Shown here one piece after another: positions 34,073 through 40,985 of a DNA stretch of 40,985 bases. The stretch is from positions 1 to 40,985 of the forward strand of contig DYKL01000003.1 in the NCBI GenBank assembly GCA_020722645.1, written 5' to 3'. Position numbers and translations under genes: made by a program. The DNA is from Acetofilamentum sp. GTDB lineage: Bacteria > Bacteroidota > Bacteroidia > Bacteroidales > JAFGUD01. The notes under the pieces are model-generated. The model made no database searches and was not told the DNA's origin. It worked only from the letters and a program-made list of their open reading frames with translations. Positions within the stretch are counted from its first letter, which is position 1. The number at the start of each line of letters is the position of its first letter.

Positions 34073-36079
34073 TTAATAATCAACTTCAATTATCTTCATT
34101 TCAACACGACGATTTTTTGCTCTGTTTTCATCAGAATCATTGGGGACTAAAGGCTGCGTTTCTCCGTATCCTTGCGATACCATTTTTGATTTGTCAATGT
34201 TTTTGTTAATTAGATATTCAATTACCGAATTCGCTCTTTTTTCAGATAAAAGCAAATTGTATTCTTCAGAGCCTATGTCGTCAGTATGAGCAGAAATTTC
34301 AACTTTTATTTCGGGATTATCATTAAGCAATTTTGCAACAAAATCTAATTCTTTGTATGACTCAACTCTAATTTCTGCAGAATTGGTTTCAAATGTTATG
34401 TTATTAAGTTCAATTCTGACATCTTGTTTAAGAGCTTGTAGTTTTATTTCTTGTTTTTGAGTTTTATCGTCTGTTATTTCAAAAGTTGTATTGTAAAAAG
34501 CATAACCCTGAGGATTAATCGTTACATCGTATTTATCGCCTTTTCTGAAAAATATTACTACATTTCCGCTGGAATCAGTCTGGGCTCTGTATGTAATTTT
34601 ATTAGAAGTACTTAAATTAGTCAAAATTATTTCGCAATCAACTGGTTTTCCACTTTGTAGGTCAGAAATGTTAAAAAGATATTCTGATTTTTGTGAAACA
34701 ATTTCAATATTCTTTTCAAAATTATCAAAAATAACTGCTTCTGTCAAATCAAAATCGAATTCATAAGGTTCTGAAAATTCGTTTTTTAGTGTAAAATTGT
34801 ATTTTTTACCGATATTTAATTCTATTTCATATTTTCCGTTGTTTTTTTCCGTTATTTCAGCATTGATGGTTTTGTTTTCCTGTTCATCAAAAATTGAAAT
34901 GTCAACGTTAAGCGGCTCAAAAATTTCTTTATCATAAACATTCAGATTCAATGTTACGGTGTTAAAAAGATTTACATTTATTGTGTCAATGATTTTTTTA
35001 TAATTGGAATTGTTGTAGTAAACGTATTTATGCGAATAACCGTCGGCTGAAAAATCCAAAATAAACTTTGAATCAGGTTGAGTGAAAATCACAAAATTTC
35101 CTGAAAAAGCATCATTATAGTAAATACCTTCTGTAGCTGTTGAAATTGGGTTAAGAAGTTGGATTTTTGCACTAATGGGATTATTATTTGTGTCGGTTAT
35201 ACAGCCTGATATTATGAAATTTTTTTCGGGTTTAAACTCCATTGGATACTTTGAAATAAAAATTTTCGATTTTTTTGGATTTGGCTTGATTGCAAATATT
35301 ATTTCTGTAGCGTTCATATCTACTGAAGGGTATAAAACGTCATCTTTTGATAACTCTCCTATTTTTTTAGGAATATTCCAAATATCATTGTAATGGTTTT
35401 TGGTATAATATATGGAAAATACTTTTTCGTTGTTTCTTTTTGATGCAAAAATCAATGATTTATTGTCCGACAGTACTCTGGGAGTTCTTTCACAGCCACT
35501 GTTTAAAGGGACAATCAGCGGAGTCGGATTTTCCCATTGTTGCTTAATGTTTTTTTTTGTATAGTAAATTTTGCCGCAATCAGGTTCTTTTTCCTGTTCA
35601 AATCTAATAAAATACAAAATGTTATCGTTTGGTGAAATTGACGGCTCTGCTTCATTTTTCTCTGAATTGATTATCTTTGGCAAAGGCACCGGAACTGACC
35701 AGCCTGTTTGGGTTCTATTGACGAAAAAAATATCTGTATTATTGCCATTCATCGCTTCAAAATAAAGTTTGTTTCCGTCATAATTATATGCAGGCGAATT
35801 TTTATAGACATTTTCTCCGATGAAATTGCTGATTTCTTTTATTTCGACAGGTTGAGACCAATTTGAATTATCTTTTAAACATTCAAAAAAAAGATATTTA
35901 TTTTCTTTTTGAACAACAAAACACAAATATTTACCATCAAAGCTAATTGCAGGAGCTGAAATGTAATCAATATCTTCAAAATTCTGAAAAACTATTTCGT
36001 CTGAGGGTATTTCTGTTTGTGCTGATATTGAAATACCTATAAAAAATAATAGAATAAATATGATTGTTTTTTTATACAT
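34073..36079 (-). CDS. OmpA family protein with PD40 propeller and carboxypeptidase-regulatory-like domains
   Basis: 668 residues. Signal peptide (about 1-20); WD40-like PD40 blades (about 25-275, e.g. AISFDGKYLCFV, PAYNYDGNKLYF, EPSISPNDNILYFI); three beta-sandwich modules of the CarboxypepD_reg type (about 290-545); OmpA C-terminal peptidoglycan-binding domain (about 555-668) with HTDDIGSEEYN and SEKRANSV supplying the Asp and Arg that clamp diaminopimelate. It should tether an outer-membrane or periplasmic complex to the cell wall. The architecture overlaps that of PorE of the type 9 secretion system but lacks the N-terminal TPR and there are no other por genes here, so I do not call it PorE. 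It starts 5 bp after the DUF6702 stop: same operon. Confidence 0.87.
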   Translation of the reverse strand: MYKKTIIFILLFFIGISISAQTEIPSDEIVFQNFEDIDYISAPAISFDGKYLCFVVQKENKYLFFECLKDNSNWSQPVEIKEISNFIGENVYKNSPAYNYDGNKLYFEAMNGNNTDIFFVNRTQTGWSVPVPLPKIINSEKNEAEPSISPNDNILYFIRFEQEKEPDCGKIYYTKKNIKQQWENPTPLIVPLNSGCERTPRVLSDNKSLIFASKRNNEKVFSIYYTKNHYNDIWNIPKKIGELSKDDVLYPSVDMNATEIIFAIKPNPKKSKIFISKYPMEFKPEKNFIISGCITDTNNNPISAKIQLLNPISTATEGIYYNDAFSGNFVIFTQPDSKFILDFSADGYSHKYVYYNNSNYKKIIDTINVNLFNTVTLNLNVYDKEIFEPLNVDISIFDEQENKTINAEITEKNNGKYEIELNIGKKYNFTLKNEFSEPYEFDFDLTEAVIFDNFEKNIEIVSQKSEYLFNISDLQSGKPVDCEIILTNLSTSNKITYRAQTDSSGNVVIFFRKGDKYDVTINPQGYAFYNTTFEITDDKTQKQEIKLQALKQDVRIELNNITFETNSAEIRVESYKELDFVAKLLNDNPEIKVEISAHTDDIGSEEYNLLLSEKRANSVIEYLINKNIDKSKMVSQGYGETQPLVPNDSDENRAKNRRVEMKIIEVDY

Positions 36080-36084
36080 AAAAT

Positions 36085-36570
36085 CTAAAATTCAAATGTT
36101 TTTTTTGTTTCTTTACATGAAAATTCTTCGGCTTTTGGGATTTCGTTATATGTAAAAATCAATAAATTTTTTTGGTCTTTGTATAAATCTGTCAAAATTG
36201 AATTTGTAATAGTAACATAATTAAGTTTTTCCTTGTATTTTATTTTGAAATACAGCCACAAAGTTATATCTTCAATTTTTCTGCCAATAAATAAATAATT
36301 TTTGTTTTTAATTTCCTGATTGTCTATTTCAAGCACCAAATTTTTCACAATATAATCTCTTATGTATTTGTCTGTGTCAGGGTTTTCGTTTTCTTTTCCG
36401 ATGTTGATTTTTTCGTTATAATAATTTTCAAGAATCATTTCAAAATCGTCAATAAAAATACGTATCGAAATATCAAAACATTTTTCTGAATTGTTGTAAT
36501 CAATATTTGTAATAGACAAATGTACCGGATGTAGCAATATACTGAATATCAGAGTTAAAATAGTTGTCAT
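36085..36570 (-). CDS. DUF6702 family protein
   Basis: 161 residues. Short hydrophobic N-terminus followed by HPVHLSITNIDYN and ISIRIFIDDFEMILENYY, the hallmark start of DUF6702 (HPxHxSxxEI... RxFxDDFE), a small Bacteroidota family of secreted proteins of unknown function. The later IEDITLWLYFKI and KNLLIFTYN segments also fit. The divergent neighbour is a HupE/UreJ protein; I recall these families occurring side by side in many Bacteroidota genomes. A -7 box lies 19 nt before the ATG. Confidence 0.8.
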   Translation of the reverse strand: MTTILTLIFSILLHPVHLSITNIDYNNSEKCFDISIRIFIDDFEMILENYYNEKINIGKENENPDTDKYIRDYIVKNLVLEIDNQEIKNKNYLFIGRKIEDITLWLYFKIKYKEKLNYVTITNSILTDLYKDQKNLLIFTYNEIPKAEEFSCKETKKTFEF

Positions 36571-36588
36571 TTTTTTTTAAATTTATTT

Positions 36589-36596
36589 CAAAAATA
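36589..36596 (-). promoter_or_regulatory. Candidate -7 box (TATTTTTG) for the DUF6702-OmpA operon
   Basis: The minus strand reads TATTTTTG (TAnnTTTG), 19 nt before the ATG at 36570. A near-identical sequence, CAAAAATAGTAAAA on the plus strand, recurs 73 bp away at 36662, just before the divergent HupE gene. Confidence 0.4.
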
Positions 36597-36677
36597 GTAA
36601 AAATTCTTAAATATTAAAGTTTTTTTTGAAGAACATTTTAATAAGTATTTTATTTGTTTTACAAAAATAGTAAAATT

Positions 36678-37265
36678 ATGTTTGGATTTTATTTCAAATT
36701 AGGAGTTTCTCATATTCTTGATTTGCAAGCTTATGACCACATTTTATTTATAACCGCAATGACTGCTGTATATGTTTTGAAAGAGTGGAAACACGTTATA
36801 ATTCTTGCAACTGCTTTTACAATAGGTCATTCACTTACTCTGGCACTTGCCACTTTGAATTTAATAAATGTAAATGTTCAATTAATTGAAGTTTTAATAG
36901 TTGTTACAATTTTTATTACAGGCTTAGTGAATATATTTAAAATTAAAGATGATTATTCGGCTAAAATACAGGTTTACAAGTATATAACAGCATTATTCTT
37001 TGGCTTAATTCACGGTCTGGGATTTTCTTCATATTTGAAATATTTACTTGGACAGGAGGCTGATATAGTCAAGCCTTTATTTGCTTTTAACATCGGATTA
37101 GAAGTGGGACAAATAGTAATAATTTTCATAAGCTTAATTTTGTCGTTTATTTTGATAAATAAATTAAATGTAAAAAGACGTGAGTGGAATTTGGTAATTT
37201 CAGGAGCGGCTATGGGTATATCTTTAATGTTGTTTATTGAAAGAATGCTGGGATTTGGAAGTTGA
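36678..37265 (+). CDS. HupE/UreJ family membrane protein
   Basis: 195 residues from the ATG at 36678. Six or seven TM helices carry the family's His motifs: YDHILF (about 19-24), TIGHSLTLA, FGLIHGLGFSSYL and the FNIGLEVGQ segment. HupE/UreJ proteins are inner-membrane permease-like proteins, some linked to nickel or cobalt uptake; no urease or hydrogenase gene is nearby, so the metal role here is unproven. A longer reading from TTG at 36654 adds eight residues (FYKNSKI) with no support, and the ATG start gives the typical MFGFYFKLGVSHI opening. It is divergent from the DUF6702 gene, ending 9 bp from the convergent M16-like gene. Confidence 0.85.
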   Translation: MFGFYFKLGVSHILDLQAYDHILFITAMTAVYVLKEWKHVIILATAFTIGHSLTLALATLNLINVNVQLIEVLIVVTIFITGLVNIFKIKDDYSAKIQVYKYITALFFGLIHGLGFSSYLKYLLGQEADIVKPLFAFNIGLEVGQIVIIFISLILSFILINKLNVKRREWNLVISGAAMGISLMLFIERMLGFGS

Positions 37266-37273
37266 TTTTTTGA

Positions 37274-39292
37274 TTATTCAATGTTTTTATCCGGATTCTC
37301 GAAATGAAATATTTTTTTGTTGATTTTAGATTTGTCGTCGATTTCTCTTATTTGTATAGTAAATATAATATCTTCGTATATTTGTTTGATGGTGAACGGT
37401 ATTTTAATATCAGACTTTTTTGAGATTTTTTTATAATTTGAATATTCTACGATTTGAACCGTAGTAAATTTTCCGTCAATTTTAAAATAGGTTTCGGTTT
37501 TGATTTTTTCTTTGAAGTTTAAATCGTAATAATCAAGATAATAGAAGTTAAAGGGAGTGTTGATTTTTAAAACAAAAATGTTTTTTTTCATTAATGCTGT
37601 ATCGCAAATAATTTCGGGTTCATAATTCAATTTAGTGTAAAATAATTCAGGGAAAATATAAGCTTGATAAATTTTTGTCCAAAATACTTCGCTTGTATAA
37701 AATTCTGCACCTAATGCCGAACTGTCGAGCCATACTTCTTCATTTGCAATCTGTAAATTTTGTAAAAGCGTATCTTCGTCTATAATAAGTTGAGTTTTGT
37801 AATAGTACAAATCCGGATATTTTTTGTATATTATGCCTTCAACATTATAAATGGTATCTGCGTTATAAACAGCATCGAATTTAATTGTAAGGTTTTTTAG
37901 TTTAGTGGCTGCATTGCAGGCATTTAAGTAGTCATTGATGATATAATCACTGTCAAAGTTTTTTCGAATTATTTTATACAAATTTTTGTCTTTATCATAA
38001 AAGTTAACTTTGAATATTTTAGCAATTGAATACAACTGGCATATTAGTTCCTGATAATTTCCTCTTACATATATTGATAAGTTATCCGGCTTAAAAACTT
38101 CTGATGAAATGTTATTTATTTCTGAAGCAGGGATTTTATTAATATTCTGAGCATAAGTTTCAAAATATGATTTAGATAATTCGTATCTGTCTGTAATATA
38201 GGCATATTGAGCGATATTATATGGATTTTGCAAAGTATTAAAAAAACTGTTTACAATATCAGATTTTGCGTTATTAATTTCAGCTTTTGACGTTCCGTAA
38301 ATTACCATATCTCTTATAGATTGAATGCTTTGAAATACTGCCTGCGACAAATCATTTGGTTTAGTATCAAATGCCAGATAAAAATCTGTTATTAAAGGTC
38401 TTGGAGTTATCGAAAATTCAATGTTTTCGGCATAATTATATTTTGGTAATATTTCAGTTATTTTATTTTCAAAAACTTTTGCTGCAATTTCAACTGCCAT
38501 AAAATTTTCTTCATCATAGAAATGTTTTACCGGACGGCTGATTGCAACTTGTGGAGATGTTTTTCTGTCGTTGTAAAAAACTTGAGTTTCTCCGATAAAA
38601 TTGCTTAAAGTGAAAATTTGTTTTGTAACATCGTCAAAAGTCCATAGAGCGAAGTGTCTTGTTGCATATTTTACTATCGTATCGTGTTCAATATTTCCGA
38701 CAGCAATAATGTATGAATGGTTTGCTTTTATTATTTTTTTGTGAATTTCCGATACAATAAATTCATCTATATAACTCATTTCATTTTCATCAGGGAAAAC
38801 AGCCCAGTCGCTAAAATCACCAAATGAATAGTATCTTGATTCGTGCCATAATTCAGTGCGTGAATTTTTTTCATTTTTAATTATACTGATAAGGTAATCT
38901 CTTGATTTTTCTACATTTTCTTTACTTAAATCAGTGTATAGCAAGTTCAATCTCATAAAGTTCATCAATGAATCAATCGCGTCGTTTTCGCAGACTAAAT
39001 TTTTTGAGATTTGAGTTTTGTATGTTTTTTCAAATCCTGTTAAATGGCTTAGTATTTCAATTGCACCGGGATTTTCTCTGTCGCTGTTTGAATGGAAGTC
39101 AATTATAAATTTGAAATTGATGTAATCAAAATCATCTGTTTTAACTGTAATAATAGATAAACCATTTGATAAAACAGTCTTTTTGTAATCAGATAAATCT
39201 TTTAAAACTTCTTGAGAATACGAACTGAAGCAAATTGATAAAAAAAAGATTATTATTATGTTGTTTTTTAACAATAGTTCGGCATATTTCAT
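37274..39292 (-). CDS. M16 (insulinase)-like protein without zinc motif, with LolA-like C-terminal domain
   Basis: 672 residues. Signal peptide (about 10-27, ending SYSQ). The N-terminal two thirds have M16 topology (KKTVLSNGLSIITVKTDD opening, FKFIIDFHSNSDRENPGAIEIL, and the IAVGNIEHDTIVKYATRHFA segment, which is the conserved end of the first M16 domain). Where active M16 enzymes have HxxEH the protein has AIEILSH, so the zinc site is missing. The last 200 residues look like the LolA-like sheet found in some Bacteroidota M16 proteins. It is probably a catalytically inactive partner subunit or binding protein; no active partner is in the window. The first eight codons (MKYAELLL) lie inside the palindromic repeat copy 2, so the start may have been supplied by that insertion. 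Confidence 0.75.
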   Translation of the reverse strand: MKYAELLLKNNIIIIFFLSICFSSYSQEVLKDLSDYKKTVLSNGLSIITVKTDDFDYINFKFIIDFHSNSDRENPGAIEILSHLTGFEKTYKTQISKNLVCENDAIDSLMNFMRLNLLYTDLSKENVEKSRDYLISIIKNEKNSRTELWHESRYYSFGDFSDWAVFPDENEMSYIDEFIVSEIHKKIIKANHSYIIAVGNIEHDTIVKYATRHFALWTFDDVTKQIFTLSNFIGETQVFYNDRKTSPQVAISRPVKHFYDEENFMAVEIAAKVFENKITEILPKYNYAENIEFSITPRPLITDFYLAFDTKPNDLSQAVFQSIQSIRDMVIYGTSKAEINNAKSDIVNSFFNTLQNPYNIAQYAYITDRYELSKSYFETYAQNINKIPASEINNISSEVFKPDNLSIYVRGNYQELICQLYSIAKIFKVNFYDKDKNLYKIIRKNFDSDYIINDYLNACNAATKLKNLTIKFDAVYNADTIYNVEGIIYKKYPDLYYYKTQLIIDEDTLLQNLQIANEEVWLDSSALGAEFYTSEVFWTKIYQAYIFPELFYTKLNYEPEIICDTALMKKNIFVLKINTPFNFYYLDYYDLNFKEKIKTETYFKIDGKFTTVQIVEYSNYKKISKKSDIKIPFTIKQIYEDIIFTIQIREIDDKSKINKKIFHFENPDKNIE

Positions 39293-39422
39293 AGTAATTT
39301 GTTAATATTCAGCGAATTATGTTTATGCGAGTAACAAATTGGTAAATAATTGAAAATCAATAATTTGCTTCCTTCGTTATTACTCAGGATGACGCTAATT
39401 GAAAAATTAACGAATTATTGTT
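39270..39422. repeat. Dispersed palindromic repeat, copy 2 (with a nested insert)
   Basis: The ends are AACAATAGTTCG (39270-39281) and CGAATTATTGTT (39411-39422), an inverted repeat with one mismatch; the same ends bound copy 1. Long stretches match copy 1: GTTAATATTCAGC, GAAAATCAATAATTTGC and CTAATTGAAAAATTAACGAATTATTG (each read from the plus strand, last one from 39395). Between AATTTGC and GCTAATT, copy 2 carries about 24 extra nt centred on TACTCAGGATGAC. The left end overlaps the coding start of the M16-like gene. Confidence 0.82.
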
Positions 39423-39428
39423 TTAACA

Positions 39429-40502
39429 TTAAATCGTTATATGTTTTTCAAGAAAACTATTTAAGTCTGTGTTCTTTAATTTTTTGATATTTTCTTCAAA
39501 AGTTTTGATGTTTTCAGTGAAAAATTGTATGAAATTTTCTTCGAAAAGTTTATTTTGTTGTATTGAAAAAAATAACTTTTTATTATGCAAGTATTTTGCC
39601 AAATATTCTTGTTCGGTTTGACCGGGAGTCGGCACCAAAATTGCTGTTTTTTGTATTGTTAGTAAGTCCATTATAGTTGAGTAACCTGCACGTGCTATAA
39701 TAATTTTTGTATGTTTAAGCAGCGAATAAAATTCATTTGTCGAAATATGATTTTTTATAGTTATGTTTTTTTCCAAATAAAAGTTTTTTGAAAAAGGTTT
39801 TCCACTCAAAATTAGTGTTTTAAAATTAGTGTTTTTAAGTAATAATTTAATTTTACTTTCGAAAATGCTTCTTTGTGGTTCGGGACCTGAAACGATACAA
39901 ATAATTTCATATTTTTCAACCATTGATATTTCTTTAGCGTCTGAAAACCTTGATAACAGCCCTGATTTATAAACAGGAATTTTCAATTTATACGAATCAG
40001 AGAGTTTACCGCTGAAATTGTCTTCGTTATCCGGTATCCAGCATTCATCAAATTTTTCAATATTAAATCTGTTAATTTTATTAATAATTTTAGTGAAAAT
40101 TTTAAAGTTTTTAGGCATCAATATATTTATCTGATGGCAAATAAATATTGATTTTACCTTTTTTGAAAAAAATCCAAATCTATTATCAGAAATAATAACG
40201 TTGATTTTATATTTATTAATGTATTTTTTTAAGAATAATCTGTTTTTGATGTAAAAAATAAACAATCTGGGGATATAAAATAATATTTTAAAGGGTAGTA
40301 ATGTTTTGTTTTTTGTATATTTTATTTTCAGAAATGGTGCTTTTATTATTTGATAATCATTTAGTTCTTGTTCTAGAAAATAAAAGGAATCTCCATCAGC
40401 GGCTACAAAAACATTATGTTTGGTTTTTAGTCGCAAAATTATCGGAACTATTCTTGTAGCGTGTCCGATACCCCAATTTAAAGGCGAGATTAGGATATTC
40501 AT
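39429..40502 (-). CDS. Glycosyltransferase, MurG/GT28-like (GT-B fold)
   Basis: 357 residues. The N-terminal NWGIGHATRIVPII (8-21) is the glycine-rich acceptor loop of GT28-type enzymes; a basic, hydrophobic stretch (about 70-95) suggests peripheral membrane binding. The C-terminal domain has the donor-binding motif ARAGYSTIMDLL and LVPTPGQTEQEYLAKYL, a match to the GGxxS/T...P....EQ pattern of MurG-like enzymes. It probably moves a nucleotide-activated sugar to a lipid or cell-surface acceptor; specificity cannot be told. The start is ATG at 40502, only 11 bp from an 8-bp word array that must form its 5' leader and promoter region. Confidence 0.82.
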   Translation of the reverse strand: MNILISPLNWGIGHATRIVPIILRLKTKHNVFVAADGDSFYFLEQELNDYQIIKAPFLKIKYTKNKTLLPFKILFYIPRLFIFYIKNRLFLKKYINKYKINVIISDNRFGFFSKKVKSIFICHQINILMPKNFKIFTKIINKINRFNIEKFDECWIPDNEDNFSGKLSDSYKLKIPVYKSGLLSRFSDAKEISMVEKYEIICIVSGPEPQRSIFESKIKLLLKNTNFKTLILSGKPFSKNFYLEKNITIKNHISTNEFYSLLKHTKIIIARAGYSTIMDLLTIQKTAILVPTPGQTEQEYLAKYLHNKKLFFSIQQNKLFEENFIQFFTENIKTFEENIKKLKNTDLNSFLEKHITI

Positions 40503-40513
40503 TAAACAGTTTT

Positions 40514-40929
40514 AATTAGCCAATTTGTCAATTCGATAATTAGCCAATTCGTCAATTCGTTAATTAGCCAATTAGCCAATTCGTCAATTCGTTAATTAGC
40601 CAATTCGTTAATTAGCCAATTTGTCAATTCGTTAATTAGCCAATTTGTCAATTCGATAATTAGCCAATTCGTCAATTCGTTAATTAGCCAATTAGCCAAT
40701 TTGTCAATTCGATAATTAGCCAATTCGTCAATTCGTTAATTAGCCAATTAGCCAATTCGTCAATTCGTTAATTAGCCAATTCGTTAATTAGCCAATTTGT
40801 CAATTCGTTAATTAGCCAATTTGTCAATTCGTTAATTAGCCAATTAGCCAATTCGTCAATTCGTTAATTAGCCAATTCGTTAATTAGCCAATTTGTCAAT
40901 TCGATAATTAGCCAATTAGCCAATTCGTT
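40514..40929. repeat. Array of 52 in-phase 8-bp words (five word types)
   Basis: 416 bp parse exactly into 52 octamers, all beginning AATT, with no gap: AATTAGCC (22 times), AATTCGTC (6), AATTCGTT (13), AATTTGTC (7) and AATTCGAT (4). Every phrase opens with AATTAGCC, alone or followed by one or two others; AATTCGTC is always followed by AATTCGTT, and AATTTGTC by AATTCGTT or AATTCGAT. The 120 bp at 40514-40633 recur exactly at 40690-40809 (15 words, shift 22 words), so blocks have been duplicated. No gene or CRISPR spacer pattern is present. Confidence 0.95.
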
Positions 40930-40985
40930 AATTATCACATTATCACATTATCACATTATCACATTATCACATTATCACATTATCA
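40930..40985. repeat. Second 8-bp word array (CATTATCA), in phase with the first
   Basis: One transitional word AATTATCA (40930-40937) followed by six perfect copies of CATTATCA (40938-40985) running into the window edge. The 8-bp phase is the same as in the AATT array. It probably continues beyond the window. Confidence 0.95.

Noticed and set aside
34073..36079. PorE of the type 9 secretion system
   Set aside because: PD40, CRD and OmpA domains fit, but the N-terminal TPR is absent and no por genes are nearby.
36654..36677. TTG start for the HupE/UreJ gene
   Set aside because: It adds eight residues with no family support; the ATG at 36678 gives the typical N-terminus.
40514..40985. CRISPR array
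   Set aside because: The units are contiguous 8-bp words with no spacers and no cas genes are present.
1..40985. tRNA, rRNA, riboswitch or prophage genes
   Set aside because: No cloverleaf tRNA sequence, rRNA motif, known riboswitch core or phage gene was recognised on either strand.

Overview
The window is AT-rich (roughly 30% GC by eye) and looks like chromosomal DNA of a member of the Bacteroidota, probably a Bacteroidales-type lineage. Evidence: Bacteroidota-restricted families (DUF6702, Reg_prop/Y_Y_Y propeller sensors, PD40-OmpA proteins, SiaB/SiaC homologues), almost no Shine-Dalgarno sequences, and several TAnnTTTG -7-like boxes 19-31 nt before start codons. No rRNA, tRNA, CRISPR, prophage or transposase gene was seen.

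Layout. (1) 1-5383: a branched palindromic repeat, an alanine-dehydrogenase-family gene, a lipid-linked-sugar flippase-like gene and a large YfhO-family membrane protein gene split by a frameshift at a 12-nt homopolymer; all genes on the minus strand. (2) 5544-13653, plus strand: three tandem paralogues, each a lipoprotein-type signal, an extracytoplasmic jelly-roll (7TMR-DISMED2-like), seven TM segments, a GAF-like domain, a coiled coil and a PP2C/SpoIIE phosphatase domain. The second and third have lost most of the GHGVPGA active-site loop. A proline dehydrogenase follows. (3) 14881-16526: a palindromic intergenic repeat, a small secreted protein and a lipoprotein. (4) 16673-27690, minus strand: a Sia-type partner-switch module (HAMP-GAF-PAS-PAS-PP2C phosphatase, SiaB-like kinase, SiaC-like phosphoprotein) apparently co-transcribed with a fused ABC transporter, and next to it a membrane sensor with six tandem PAS units of exactly 135 residues and no output domain. 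(5) 27808-37265: guanylate kinase, a propeller-sensor PP2C phosphatase, a secreted TPR-like protein, a PD40/OmpA envelope protein, DUF6702 and a divergent HupE/UreJ protein. (6) 37274-40502: an M16-like protein without the zinc motif and a glycosyltransferase, with a second copy of the palindromic repeat between them. (7) 40514-40985: an unbroken array of 59 in-phase 8-bp words.

How it may work together (inference): five PP2C/SpoIIE receptors with different sensory inputs lie within 26 kb, but only one SiaB-like kinase and one SiaC-like target are present, and no STAS protein, anti-sigma kinase or diguanylate cyclase. This suggests several sensors converging on one phosphoprotein whose output, in place of the cyclase SiaD of Pseudomonas, may be the neighbouring TerB/FHA-like ABC transporter.

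The most unusual non-coding signal is the 8-bp word array at the right end. It uses five AATT-headed words in a restricted order, and the same 8-bp phase and one identical word occur inside the dispersed palindromic repeat at 14881-15042 and 39270-39422.
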